From contig JAJEKV010000073.1 in the NCBI GenBank assembly GCA_021234155.1, positions 5,120,001 to 5,184,000 of the forward strand: a DNA stretch of 64,000 nucleotides. Direction: 5' to 3'. The notes below the pieces were generated by a model, which worked only from the letters and a program-made list of their open reading frames with translations, searched no databases and was not told the origin of the DNA. The stretch is from Isoetes taiwanensis. Lineage: Eukaryota > Streptophyta > Lycopodiopsida > Isoetales > Isoetaceae. Below are positions 45,500 to 57,459 of the stretch, piece by piece; within the stretch, counting starts at the first letter, position 1; each line of letters begins with the position of its first letter. A program made the position numbers and the translations under genes.

Positions 45500-46330
45500 T
45501 GCATGCTTCTCCCCCTAACTTTGGCTTTCTGACCTTAGCCTCATAAATTCCTCCGTGTTTAAATGTGACTTGTTGCCCTTGTCGCAACTTTGTAATCGCT
45601 TCTTTGCATCATTTGGACTTGTGCTCTCTTGGAACGTAATGGCGCTTTTGAAGGCTTTAGCAAACTTCTTGGAACACGCAAGCATCCACGCTTAAGCCAT
45701 GAGCCTTGGCATAGCCCTTCCACCGTCGTCTTTGCTCCCTTGAGTTTATTTGTTGCCACCCCACCTTTATCCTTATCCTTCATACCATAGGCATTCTTAT
45801 TAAACTCATCTCGATCCAGGCAAAAGCCTCTGCTTCATGCGACCTTGTTCTGCGCACGGTGCTCTCGAACTCACGGCCTTTAAACATTTCCCAATGCGAG
45901 GAGTCTACTTTCTTACGGTGAGGAGGGTTCTTGTGTCCTTTGTCGATCCCTCGGGTGGTTCCTCTGCCTTCGTCACACTCCGGACTTGGTTCTTGCTCTT
46001 CTTCTTCCTCGAAGAATCCAGTCTGAATCTGACTTCAGTCGGAGGAGTCGAGGCTGAGACCTTCCTCTTGCTCACTCTTCTTTGTCTCTGCATGTTCTCA
46101 GGGCAGCTGATGCTTTGGCGGTTGGCGTTACCAACTGCTCACCTTTGTCGCATTGCCAGAGCTATCACGATTAGAATTACGTCCTCATTTCGCGATATTT
46201 CTTCTTCTGGAGTCATTTGTCCAAACTCTTCAGCCAGTTCCTTGCTTCGCTTGGTTGGGCTCTGTTCCCTTCAGTAAGTTCCTGGTTTGTCGTTCTCTGC
46301 GCTTCGGGCCTCTAGCTGCATACACAAGTG
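45500..46330 (-). pseudogene. Gag-like region of gypsy copy 2
   Basis: The minus strand of 45783-45559 reads MKDKDKGGVATNKLKGAKTT, the same block as at 4990-5060 in copy 1. The acidic Ser/Asp/Glu part precedes it (to about 46090). As in copy 1, no zinc knuckle is visible. Confidence 0.5.
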
Positions 46331-46529
46331 GTTCATATCTACATGGTTAGTTTTCCTTGCTTTCTTGCATTATTTATGTTTGTTGGCATGGTTGAGGGGA
46401 CACAAAATGTATCAACAAAACATTTATAGTGCAAAAGAATGTTATATTTATATTTTGTATTACACTAATACAAGAACTTGCAACTTCTTGCTAATCACTT
46501 CCGTTGATGCTTGAGTAAGATGGATTATC

Positions 46530-47990
46530 CTCCAAGAACTTTTCACTTTGGGCATTTCCCACCGAATGGCCCAAGTTCCTAAGACATTAGTTTGGAGATC
46601 CACCGTAATGCTCTTGCTAAATCTTCTATTGCGGTGGGAGGTATAAAGGCCATCGCCCCACTTGTCTTACTGCCTTTGTAAGGTATGTAGCGTCGAAGGC
46701 GTCGAGTGCTACCTCTTTTTCCGGATTGCATACTCGGTGTTAAAGGGTAGCGTTGCATCTTAGGCGAATCTGAGAGTGCAATCAAGAGCGATACTCCTTC
46801 CTCGCCTGCGGGGGTGAACTGGCGATTGGATAACGCTTATTCTTTCCATCCATCGGCAATGGCGGTGTATAGCGTAATGACACATGCGTTTGAGATGAAT
46901 CCTCGCTACTTTCGGTATCCATTTCGGTGTACGCTTCCCAAATCATCAACCTCACCGTGGTGAGCTCCCGTAGTCTCGTGATGGGTCAAGCCCTCCCAGG
47001 TCGGTCGCCGTCTATCCCGGGAGGTCTTAGCGGATGAGCTTTAGTTAGGATGTTTGAGGTCGTGATAGCGATCCCCATCTGTTCTCGAGAGCAAGGAACT
47101 CTTCCTCCACGGTAGCTTGTTCTGACCTTTATGCGCCTCCATGATTCAGCCTGATGTTGTCAGGAGGGCTTGATGTCGAGGTAAAAACTCCCGATGTAAG
47201 TGTCGGCTTCCCTTACTTGGAGGGGAAAGTCGGACTCTCTCCTGACGATGAAGTCGCCCAAAGTTAAAAGTTCCTGAGTTGGTGCGGCAACTCTTGGTCG
47301 GTGCCTCCCTTTTCCACGCACTCGGGGAGGTTTTTGAATGTCGCTTAGGAGTAGAAACTCCTCACCTTCGATTATAATGGGGGCCAGGCTTGTGATGCCT
47401 AACTTGGGGGGTGGCGACTTCAGAGTCCGCCGGGCTTCTTTCAAGTCTTGCCACCCCGGCTTCCCCGCTTGACGCCCTGTGGACTGGGAGGCTCAACATT
47501 GATCTTCCTCCTCCTCAGTTCTCGTTCATCCAGGTCTTCTTCCCTTCCCTTCCCGCCCCTCGCTCGTGCAGGTGAGGAGCCGGTTGTTCTCACAAGCTTC
47601 ACGGCTAATGGATCCACGTCCATGGGGAATAGAGGTTTCCCCACCGATGTTCGGCGATTGGGAGAAAGATTGCCGGTGGTGTTGAAAGAGAAGCAGTCTG
47701 GTCCCGCTGACGCTTAGGACCATTGGCTGCGGTGTGCGATTAGCTTTTGTTTGTGAGGTATTTGGCGATGTTAGGGACATCGTCTAATCTTAGATCTGAA
47801 ACAAAATATCCTACAAGGGGGAGTTGCTGGTTCTACCTAGCTTGGAACTCATCAAGACTCTACTATAAGGCGGGGGGTAAGGTTGCTTGACGGTCCTTCC
47901 TGAAAGCGAAGATTTGGTCGACGTCGGCCTCAAAGAAGATGAATTTGGCTCTGAACACCATCTCTCGAAATCGGTTGCCATTGATTAATT
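46530..47990 (-). pseudogene. Extra upstream ORF region B of gypsy copy 2
   Basis: The minus-strand frame 47444-47160 is the clearest piece: it holds KLGITSLAPIIIEGEEFLLL and TLGDFIVRRESDFPLQVREA. Further frames contain DPLAVKLVR (about 47600) and RYPLTPSMQSGKRGSTRRLR (about 46740). The same motifs occur in copy 1 between 3120 and 3580. No family was recognised. Confidence 0.5.
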
Positions 47991-48279
47991 GGGTGGAAGA
48001 AGGTAACAAGCAGTTTGCAAGAGCCCGGGAGTTAGGAAATCGCTAGAAGGCTGGGCAGGAGCGGTTGTAGGTGCTATGTGAGAAATGAGGGCTCTTTATA
48101 GAAAAGGGGAAACCCTAATTTTGGATGACTTGGAAATTTCCTAGGATTGGGTAATTCCTTATCTCGGGAGGTCAAAATAGGAGTTTGAGGACTATAGGAG
48201 ATGCTTGAACAAGGCTAGGTTACCTAAAAGATGCTATGCAAGTAGGTTGAAGGTGACTTTGACAAGTCTTAGTGAAGAA

Positions 48280-48556
48280 ATGGTAAGAGGTCTCTGACTT
48301 GCGCCTACGCTTCAATCCTAACTTTTTTGTTTTGCGACGGTAGCTGGTGTGAGACATCACCCCATTTTAATCAAAGATGTCCAACTTGGGTAAAACTAAT
48401 GGTGTAAGGGTGATGGGCTCATCAAATTAGGCAGAATCGACCCTTATTTGGTCAATTTGGAGCTGTTTTTGGTCAAGCATGGGCGAGGTCTCCACGACTT
48501 GCGCCTCGCTTCAATCTTTTTTTGTTTTGCGACCCAGAGGCTTGTGAGACATCATG
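48280..48556. repeat. Two fold-back modules of gypsy copy 2 leader
   Basis: Modules at about 48280-48355 and 48489-48556 correspond to hairpins 3 and 4 of copy 1. They begin GGTCTC and end GTGAGACATC, with a T-rich inner part (TTTTTTGTTTTGCGAC). The arms are less perfect than in copy 1. Confidence 0.6.
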
Positions 48557-48719
48557 TCTCTCGGCTCCCAAATGTCCTATTTCTCTGAAATAAAAGCTAA
48601 AACTTATTAATTTGCTCTAATTACTCAAGTTTATGTCATCAAGGTACACAAAATTGCTCTATATTACAAAATTTTTAATTATTTACAACAAAAGTTTTCT
48701 AAGGCGTTCTCCCTTAATG

Positions 48720-50000
48720 CGGTCATAAGACTCATGTCTTGTCGCATTAAGGTTGCTGGCGTGGATAGTGCGTTTGTTGAATCTTCAAAATGTTGCACTA
48801 TCTTTGCCTCAGCCGCCTCTTGCATTGCCCCCGGCCTCGTCCGTGACTCTAAAGTTCTGTTCTATAGGCTGCATAACTTCACGCTACCAACCGAAGGAAG
48901 GGGGCACGGGGGATTAGGAGACCGAGCTGCTTGTTGGAAGTGTCTAATCTCCCTTAACGGCTCTTCTCTCCACCTCCTTCCTATCCGGCTTTTCTTCTTG
49001 GGTGGTGGCTTGGGAACCTTGGGCTTCGGTGGTGGCCTTAAGGTTTCTTTGCTTCGCTGGTCGCCCTCCTCGATGAACTTAACTGTTTTTCTTCATAATA
49101 TTTGTTATAGGCCTCCCATTTCTTCATGTAGGCCTCGTGCTCTCTCATCTTCCTCCTCATAAATCTTTTACCCTGTCGGTGGCGTGGAGGGCTTCCGGGC
49201 AGGTCGTGGTTGCTTCTTTTTCTATCCCATCCCGTATTTGGGGGCTTACGTGCACTTGGTCTTGGTGGGGTTGCTCAGGTCTTTGGCTGCTCGGTACTTC
49301 TCCTTCGTCGTCACAGGTGCTTGGAAGAGCTCCCACAAATACGTTGGGGTTGAAGTCTTCATCAGAAGAGTCGTCGGAAGGGTTTGGGGGTTCGTCAGGT
49401 TGCCGCTCCTTGATAATAATGTTGGGGTTCGGCCTCTTCCTTGGCGGGCAGTCCTTTGTTCTCCTTACGCCAGCCACGAACTTCCCTTTCGCTTTCTTCT
49501 TTTCTTACTACCTTTTGTTTCCTCCTCCTTTTCCTCTTTTTTGTCTTCCCTTCTCTTTCTGCCCGCTTCGTGCTCCTGATGAACCTTCTAAGGTCTGCTA
49601 CCTCCGGCGGCTCGGACACATCACCGCTCATCCCGCCAAAGGGATTTCCGTGGGTCGCGTCTGAATGGTACCTTGTTCTGGCTGCTGGATCTCCGCTCTA
49701 TTTCTTAAAATTTACACCTCCCCCGTCTCTTCGGGTCCATGGAGTTGGGTGATGTGGCCCTCGTCCTCCTCCTGTTTGGGTTGAAGACATCGATCCAAAT
49801 CCAGGTGTCTTCCTCTCGTCCGTCAAGGCGACCCCCCTCTTGCGACAGCCTCTCTCAAGCATCTTCGAATGATCTACGCTGGTGTGGATTGGTGGTTTCG
49901 CTTTGGGCGACGCTTCCTTGCCGGCCCTGTTTGGTTCGGCCATGTTTTTCACGGATCGTCCAATCGGATAAAAGCGTAGAAAAGATCGCCTAAGTTGGGA
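48720..50000 (-). pseudogene. Extra upstream ORF region A of gypsy copy 2
   Basis: Minus-strand frames 49477-49157 (PNPNIIIKERQPDEPPNPSD and SSDEDFNPNVFVG) and 49631-49395 (KTKKRKRRRKQKVVRKEE) encode a strongly charged, low-complexity protein. It corresponds to 720-2000 of copy 1. Could be a nucleic-acid-binding structural protein; this is only suggested by composition. Confidence 0.45.
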
Positions 50001-50156
50001 AGAAGCGGTTTCTAGGGCAGGCGAAAAAAAAATGAGGGTTCTACATCTATTTATAGCTTGGGGAATTTTTAGGTCAAAACTCAAGTTGCTCGTTTAACAT
50101 GCTAAGGCACCAACTTATCTAAAACTTATACTTATTTCAGACTTTTTCCACCTATT

Positions 50157-50410
50157 GGTCTCCGCTTTTGCCTCGTTCCAATACTAATGTTTAGTTTTAC
50201 ACGACCGGTAGCGGTATGAATCTCTCTACATTTCTAGGTTTTTAGGTAATTAAAACATGCTATTCTAACTAATTCCTACCTTAGAATTAGCCTTACCACA
50301 TTATTTATCTCAAATTCATCATGTTTTGGTGTTCTTGATTTCGATGTCTCCACGGCAGCCTCGCTTCAAAACAAAAAAAGTTAGTTTTGCGACGGAAACG
50401 TGAGACCTCA
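50157..50410. repeat. Fold-back modules of gypsy copy 2, near 5' LTR
   Basis: 50345-50410 runs from GTCTCCACGGC to GCGACGGAAACGTGAGACC and matches hairpin 1 of copy 1 in place. A weaker one lies at 50157-50232. Confidence 0.6.
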
Positions 50411-50587
50411 CTGGAAAATTTTGGCTCATTCTTTTTAATCTTGTTAAATTCCAATTCACTTAATTGTTACTAAGCAGCATAATAACACAAAGGTGAGAAA
50501 AATTTTTCCCCTTTCGAGGCTTGAGGATCCTATCAAGTTAGTACTCATGGGAAACATGGTGCTTTGCTCTTGGTCTCCAAGAACATT

Positions 50588-50597
50588 GCTGATACCA
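50588..50597 (-). other. Primer binding site of gypsy copy 2
   Basis: The minus strand reads TGGTATCAGC three bases after the LTR end GACGCCA: the initiator-Met tRNA type, cleaner than in copy 1. Confidence 0.88.
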
Positions 50598-50600
50598 GCG

Positions 50601-52162
50601 TGGCGTCCCTACTAGGTATCACGGTGCACTCACCGGTATACAAGCAGTTCTTCCCCACACCAGCTCCATGCTGATACGAGGGCCCTCCACATATCTGGCT
50701 TTGAAGTAGCGAGTCCCGGTGGGAAGAGGAAGGTGTCATTCTACCCTCGATCTTTCCCTCGGGGCCTACCTAGGCTAGCGGGCGTAAACATACATGTCGA
50801 TTAGCACATACATCAACATCGCGACCATCTCAGAAGGATGGTCCTCCTCATATCTGCATAGACAAAGATCAGCACATCACATAGGGGATCCTACCCAAGG
50901 CTCGGACTCAAAAGGATAGCCCGACGGCTTGGGTCTCCGTGAGATTCAAGGAGCCGAAATTCATGGCAATGGAGTTACCGGCATAAGAACATGGCATAGG
51001 GTTGTCCACTCCATCCGCCCCTCCCCGTGCACACTTTGCGGAGAGTAGGCTGAAAAAAGTGTCTGAGGGACTGGCCTTAGCCGGAGGCATAGCGAAGAGG
51101 GGCTATTCTCGGTCTCATCCTCCCCGATTCGATGGGGAAGGGTAGGGATCCCTCCCCTCAGAGATCTACATACTTAACTCAAAGGTGACTAGGAGGCCCA
51201 GCGCAGGTATTATTTGAACCCACCGGAAAGTGTACACCACTTCCGGTGTCGAGCCCATGCCTTACACTTTTCGGTGGTAAGCCATTAGACCTAGTCACAA
51301 TGATCCCGGTAGGCTTTACACACCGAGGGGGGATCGTTCGGGAGTAGAACATGAACCTCCTTCTTAGGTTTTGGCCCTCCACCCACAACCAGGTGTGGCT
51401 CTTGTACCAAAGTAGAATCTACGAGTGTGCTGAGAGGCTACTCTAGAGCATCAACTACAAGCTTTAGGGCCTCTACCCCCCCCTTCCCAATACAAGGAGT
51501 TCTTGAGATACATCATCCAAATACATCCGAGAAGAACTAAAAAGAACTAGATCTAATCATAGAGTTAGGTTCTTTAGTTAGTGTCGAGATCTAAGATCTA
51601 GATAGCTACTATGGGCAATTTAATAGTCTAAACCTGATTTCTATGACTAGAAGGCGGTTTAAGCTATTAAATTGACCAAATACCTGATCCTTGGTGGCTC
51701 CCCACGACTGAGTTCAACCATCCTGCGGGGCCCGAATCTGTGGAACCGATGGTGCAATTAAGCTTGAAGGCGTCACGGAGGCGGTTTTGGCTCACAGGGC
51801 AGCCAAATCCGGGCTCTAAAACCCTAAGGGCTTAAAACTAGCAAGCTAGGGTTTTCCTACCCTAAATAGACATGGGGTTTAGGCTAGGGTTTCCGATTAC
51901 CCAATTTGGCATGTGGGATAAGTGGAAAGGCCCCATTTGCCTTTAATGGCTAGGTGGCAAAATATGCCAACATGGAAGGTGTGCCCTCATTAATGTGCAC
52001 ATGTGCACATTAATAATATATGAACACTCTAGCAAGTTGCCCCCCTAGGGCTACTTACACAGCTTGAGTTGGGTTAGGCGTCACGATAGGGGTGGCGGTA
52101 CGCGACGTGGCGATGGCGGTACGTAATGCCCTAGGAGGCGTATCTTGTCTTCCGGGCGTCCA
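50601..52162 (-). repeat. 5' LTR of gypsy copy 2
   Basis: On the minus strand it starts TGGACGCCCGGAAGAC and ends AGGGACGCCA. It is 1562 bases. Its outer border falls inside a frame of the AAA-ATPase pseudogene, so that an apparent ORF (52370-52131) runs from gene into LTR. Confidence 0.9.
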
Positions 52163-53110
52163 GTAAGTAGAGGTCGAGTTCATACCGCGAGGGGGTATGT
52201 ATGCTCTTCTCCATCACTAACAACATGGTTGTCTTGGTCAAGCTTGTGTTCTTCAATGCCTTCAAATCTTTGTGGTCTTGTTTATATTTGAGGAGTTCCA
52301 TGTCCTCATTGAATTTCTTGAGGGCATTAACCAAATAGAAAAGAGCCATATCAACATCTTCCCTCTGCATAGTGTCTTAGCAACATCAACATTGTCTATT
52401 AGCAATCTCCAAGAGGCGAGATAGGTCATCAAAATCTTCATATTTTACTATTCCCACGGATATCTTGATACTAGAACCTTGAATGTTGAGAACTGCAGTA
52501 AAAAGGCAGTATATACATATGCATGTTCCCTGCTCAGAGTGCATGATCTAACTTATCAGGATGATTTATAGTAATATGATCAACCTTTCTCCACCACAGA
52601 ATCAAACAATATGGTAGACTTGTTGTTAGTCGTCATCAAAAGCTTTATGATCAATAGATCAAAAAGCCCTATCAATTCAGGTCATACATGTCATATCTTG
52701 TGTAGTTGGCTATGGTACCAACAAGGCTAGATTTTCGGTTCTGGGGGTAATGAAGGAGGTATCCCTTTTCATGCGCTGCCAGTTCTGGTGTAAATATCCT
52801 TCCCTTTTATAAACACATCAAGATCCTCCACGATGCTCTGTTTGGGCTGTGAACCAAGCGCCATGATATCAAATATAGCTGGATGTGCGAAAGGTGCATC
52901 CCGCCATGGCTTATATCTAGAACTCCAACTATCATCTATATATTTTCTTTTCGCATTCATATGCTACAAAGTTAGGGCATTAAATGAAATATGAGGCGGT
53001 ATAAATCTAGCTTGGCATCTTTTTCATGTACCTTGAGAAGAAACCACCATTTTTCATCAAAATAGAGTCCCAACGATTTGCCCATGGCCATATTTTTAGC
53101 CTCTGTTCTA
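52163..53110 (-). pseudogene. BCS1-like AAA-ATPase pseudogene, 3' truncated
   Basis: On the minus strand, pieces of a plant BCS1-type AAA-ATPase appear in the right order: WRDAPFAHPAIFDIMALG and IVEDLDVFIKGKDIYTRTG (52890-52780), GYLLHYPQNRKSSLVGTIAN (about 52765-52700), ITINHPDKLDHAL (about 52590-52550), and REDVDMALFYLVNALKKF (52365-52310), the family's C-terminal helix. The Walker A Gly-Pro-Pro-Gly-Thr-Gly-Lys core is mutated to YPQNRK, and TGA and frameshifts occur. The segment with Walker B and the second half of the AAA module is shortened. The gene is cut by the LTR at 52162 and does not resume beyond the element. Confidence 0.85.
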
Positions 53111-54470
53111 CTGAATTTTGCTCCTTAGTAAGTTTCTTCCTGCCAAATCAAAGCTTGTCTTTTTATCAATGGTCTTTGCCAAACTAAAGCACCAGACTTC
53201 TGCATCCTTTTTGCCTTGGTATATTTTTTGCCTTTGTTCTACAGAATTTTGCCATAGATCATACACAAAATTTACATCCAGACTGGATGAAACTGGATGA
53301 AGTAGTACGAGTTTTAGGCCCTGAATTGGCAGACACTAGGAAATGAATAGAGGATTAGATTTCACCAATGGTTCCATCATTGTGCTGCCAGAAAAAAAAA
53401 ATGAAGTATGCACTATGCAGCATCTGCTTCTTCACAGAAGCAATCTGCAAATTCTAAAAGATGATAGGCCACAAAATCAAGCTCTCTATCTGTGTAAAAG
53501 GTTGATAAGGGAGGAAGGCGAGGATGTGATGCCCTAATCAGAGCACATACCATTAAAAAACACAGGAACAGACTGAATTAGAAGTTTAGGAAATGGAGCT
53601 TTAATTGGCGGTTGGTGTCTTGGTCCTTCCCAGATCCGTCAAAGCCTGAAATGAGAAATCACAGGCTCGGCTCGACCCAAGGGTGCCGTGACCATTTCCA
53701 TCTCCGTGCCCATTTTTTACCGAATTTCTAATTTACCTGGCCCGTAGATTTGTAAGAGCAAAAGATCGATGGTGGAAAATAAGGCACATAAGATTTTGAT
53801 GAAGTGGAAATTACACGTGGATAGGCTAGAATTTGAGGAAAAATTTGTAGGCCGGTAGGGCCTGGTGTGCTAAAAAAGGGGAGAGAGGAAAGTATTTTAG
53901 TGGATCTTTGTAATTTCTTCAAAAAGGACCATGTAGACAAAAAATTTTAAGTAATTCAATCATAGATGGAATTTCCTAGTAGCAATAATCATGCAAAAGG
54001 ACTTTTATTGATCATAAAATAGTAGCAATACAAAGGAATCATAAAGCGCTAGAGCACAAAATGAACAAATGAAAGCATTTTTTTGAAGTCATAGATTTAG
54101 GATTCAACATTTTTTCTTGGGGTATATTCATCTCACACAAATTGAATTTATGTGAATTACTTACAAGCATGAAAAAATTTAACAAATTTCTTGGCTATTA
54201 ATAGCCAACCGACGATTTTAAGGGATGTAGGCAATTTTTTGTGGCAGTGCGTAAAAGAGGACTTCCTAAAAAACTAGCAAAAAGGCATATCATAAGCCCT
54301 TAAGGTCAAATTCATTAAGGTTTGGTAATAGGTTCAAGCTACACATGTACAAGAAAAATGCTTTCAAGCATTAGGCTTAACAACTATGATTTATAACATG
54401 TGATCAATATTTTGTGATCTTTCAAAGCGTGATAAATTTTATATGCAAAATGAAATAATAACAATCCATC
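53111..54470. other. Unassigned spacer
   Basis: No gene was recognised. The left part may hold upstream remnants of the BCS1-like gene on the minus strand. The rest is AT-rich, with short frames that show no family features. Confidence 0.4.
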
Positions 54471-54479
54471 ACGGAACCT

Positions 54480-55035
54480 TGTTTGGTCTAAATATAATCC
54501 TCCAAAGGTAAATGTTCTATTTTGGCGGGTGATTCATCGCTCTTTGAGAGTTAATGAGATGGTTCATCGCTTTAAGCGGGAGTAAGCCCACTTTGCCCAA
54601 TGTGTGGCGGTGCATTGAAACATTGGAGCATTTGTTTATATTTGTGTGCGGACGGCGGTCTTAGGTCTGGTGCATTCTCTTTTTGGAGTATCTTTGGATA
54701 GTCGGCACTTTCTTTTTGGTATTTATCCAAATCGATTAATTTGCTTCTAAAAGGATTGCATTTAAGCATGGCAAAGTCTTGGCTAATATGGAGTGTATGG
54801 GCGAAAGAAAGGTCTTTTATGATAAAGCGTATTTATTCTCGGTGGTGCTTCAAGAAATTAAGTAAGAAGTTGTATAATTGCTTCGGATCTCAATTGGCTT
54901 TGATCGTATTAAAATTCCAATATGGAGTGATCATCTAAAAGTGATTGATGCTTGGGGACATTTCTTACTTCGGAAGTACTTTGTAATATTTTGAGTGTAT
55001 AATATGAAGTAAATCACGTTCTTCAAAAAAAAAAA
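54480..55035 (+). mobile_element. LINE 3' part with zinc-binding reverse-transcriptase tail, family 2
   Basis: Frames on the + strand read PPKVNVLFWRVIHRSLRVNE and, after a one-base shift, LCPMCGGAL and TLEHLFIF. This is the zf-RVT pattern of plant LINEs (hydrophobic WR, CPxCG, ET.EHLF). The element ends ACGTTCTTC plus an A run (55025-55035). The 5' part is missing. Its tail motif matches the insertion at 27872-28127. Confidence 0.8.
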
Positions 55036-55037
55036 TA

Positions 55038-56604
55038 TTTATAATTATGGATTATTTCAACTGGGTACATACCAGACTTTAAGGGTTGAAAAGATGTTGC
55101 GGAGAATCTGTCGTAGCTTGCAGAGCAAAGCCATAAACATCTACAAACATATGCAAAAAATCTCGAGAAAAAAACATAGGCGTTATAGATAGATATGTTT
55201 CATAAAACACGTGCTCTACAATCTAGTTATGATATCCTATGTCTTATCAAGGAGGAATATAGATTATTGAAGCAAAAAAATATAATGGATTTAAAAGGGC
55301 CGTCTGATATCTAACCTCATAAGTTTATATTTTGCAATACTCCATAAGTTTAGAGAGATAAGAGGGGTAAAAACTTTATCTATACATTGTAGCTTCCGTC
55401 GATATCCAAAAGCGGGTTTTTTAAGCGAGTGCTGAGAGAACGAAAATAGTTTCTACAGCATTGTTATAGCCTGCTACCAATCTTCGACAAAAGTTTGCTT
55501 AGAATAAGCTCGGAATCCAATTTTGAAATTATATGAATAGCGATTACAAAAGGAGCTATCTTTGGTGGATTTATGAATTGATACTTGTCCTTCAATTTCT
55601 TTGGGTGTATTGTGGCTTCCATTAAAAGGCAAGGTTATGGAGGAGAGATGTGTGACCAAAGCAATAATATGTTATATGGAGAAATGAATTATCCAAGATC
55701 TTATAAAGGAAAGATGTGATCTACAGTTGAGTTCACAAAGGAGCCCTCTTGACTATGAAGGTGGTTGTAAAACCACGTTTCATTAGAGGTAGAAATTTGT
55801 TTTTACGTTAAGTCTTGAGAGGACCCTTCTTTCTAAAATGATCATACAATCAATGTCGCTAAACTTGCTCCCCTATTCCAACCCATAATGGCTATCCAGC
55901 GAAGTCATACATCAAGCATAGCTTACGGTCATCATCTGTTATTTTGCTACATATTCTAAACAAGGTGCACCTGGACTACCACAATCGCCGGATTCGTTGA
56001 TCCCTCGACCCAAATCGTATGTTGGGGCCTGCGGGCACCTCTCGTTTTGCTTATAGTCATTTTATGCTTGAGGCTCCTATGATTTTGAAATATGAAATAC
56101 GATTTTGCCTAAGGTTTTGAGGGAATATCGAACCTCATACGGCTTTGCCTAAAATTTTAGAATATGAAATCACGGGGAGCTTGAACCTCTATCAAAATAA
56201 CTTAATGTCCTAATAAGACATCTTTAACCAATATATCCGATTGAGCTAATGTGATTATTTTTTATCTTGAATCTATGTTTTTTTTATAACAACCCATTCA
56301 AACTGTTTTTAGGCTACATATTCATATATGTTGTGGACATTATGCTCTTCATCATCAAATATGCAAAAGGACATCATTGGGGCATCTAGGGGATAGTGTT
56401 GCTACTACTCAATGTATAGAAAATGTATTCAAGTTCTAAAACCAACTTTTTAAAATTCAGCTCTTTCGACATTTCTGCCCACTATTGTTTCTTAACCAAA
56501 GCACTAACTTCAACTAAGTTCATATAATTCATGATATTAAATCCATGAAAGCATAACATTTAAAATCATCGAAATGACCATAAAAATGATTCAGTTCTTT
56601 TTAG
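55038..56604. other. Unassigned spacer
   Basis: AT-rich, with no coding signal. Near 56085-56165 there is a short duplicated phrase with ATTTTGCCTAAGGTTTTGAG and CTTTGCCTAAAATTTTAGAA. Confidence 0.4.
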
Positions 56605-57170
56605 TGGCAACAACCACTTACGTAATATAAATATTGCATAGATTCTCTCACTCTTTATCTATAATTTATACACTTCAATCGAGGGTGCAGTTTATACAAT
56701 GTTCAAGCTTTGGATGGAAGTAAATTCATCCACCATTCGTGAAATTTTTTAACAAAGGTCCATCTTGGCAGAGGAGATGGATTGTCATTTTGATTAGGCT
56801 TAATGGTTTTCATAACAGGCTTTTTTAAGATGGTGTTAAGATGATCTGGCATGGCTAATGGAATATGTTGTAAATGTTGATAGTGGGTGCTGGCACCAAC
56901 CACTTACATAATATAAATATTGTATAGATTCTCTCACCCTTTATCTATAATTTATACACTTCAATTGAGGGTGCAATTTATACAATGTTCAAGCTTTGGA
57001 TGGAAGTAAATTCATCCACCATAAATCGTGAAATTTTTTGACAAAAGGTCCATCTAGGCAGAGGAGATGGATTATCGGTTTGATTAGACAAGCGGGTTTT
57101 TAAAGATGGTGTTAAGATGATCTGGCATGGCTAATGGAATACGTTGTAAGTGTTGATAGTGGATTTTTTT
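56605..57170. repeat. 286-bp tandem duplication
   Basis: The unit 56605-56890 is repeated at 56891-57170 with few differences (for example CACTTACGTAATATAAAT against CACTTACATAATATAAAT). The second copy lacks about 20 bases near 57085 and runs into T-rich sequence (57163-57190). It is not coding. Confidence 0.88.
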
Positions 57171-57459
57171 TTTCTTTGTTTTTTTTTTTTGTCATAACTG
57201 GTGAAGGTTGTGGTAACTAATATCAAAGAAGCAGAAAGATAAAAGTGTGCACAACATGGTAAACTATTCTACATGACAATGTGAAATTACTGGAATAACA
57301 TATATTAAGTGAACATGGCATATTTTAAAGGACAAGCAAAACATAGAAGCCGTGGGGTTGCTTGAAGCGGAGCTCACAACCTGCTCTAATTGTGGTCCAA
57401 GGCCCTTAAGGGAATTGATAAACAATAAACATTTCTCTAAATTTTGCCCTGGCAGCTAC
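57171..57459. other. Unassigned spacer
   Basis: T-rich start, then AT-rich DNA. Nothing recognised. Confidence 0.4.

Larger units (their letters stand above)
39228..52162 (-). mobile_element. Ty3/gypsy chromovirus, decayed (copy 2)
   Basis: A full-length element on the minus strand with both LTRs, PBS, PPT and the same gene order as copy 1. It is 12.9 kb. Flanks (CATGA left, GTAAG right) do not form a target duplication, so one end may have been rearranged after insertion. Pol domains are broken by many shifts, in places different from copy 1, so the copies decayed independently. It is oriented opposite to copy 1, which allows fold-back between the two. Confidence 0.93.

Noticed and set aside
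49137-49664. 175-codon + strand frame with hydrophobic runs
   Set aside because: It is the antisense of the charged region A of gypsy copy 2; the apparent membrane segments are reverse-complemented Lys/Glu codons.
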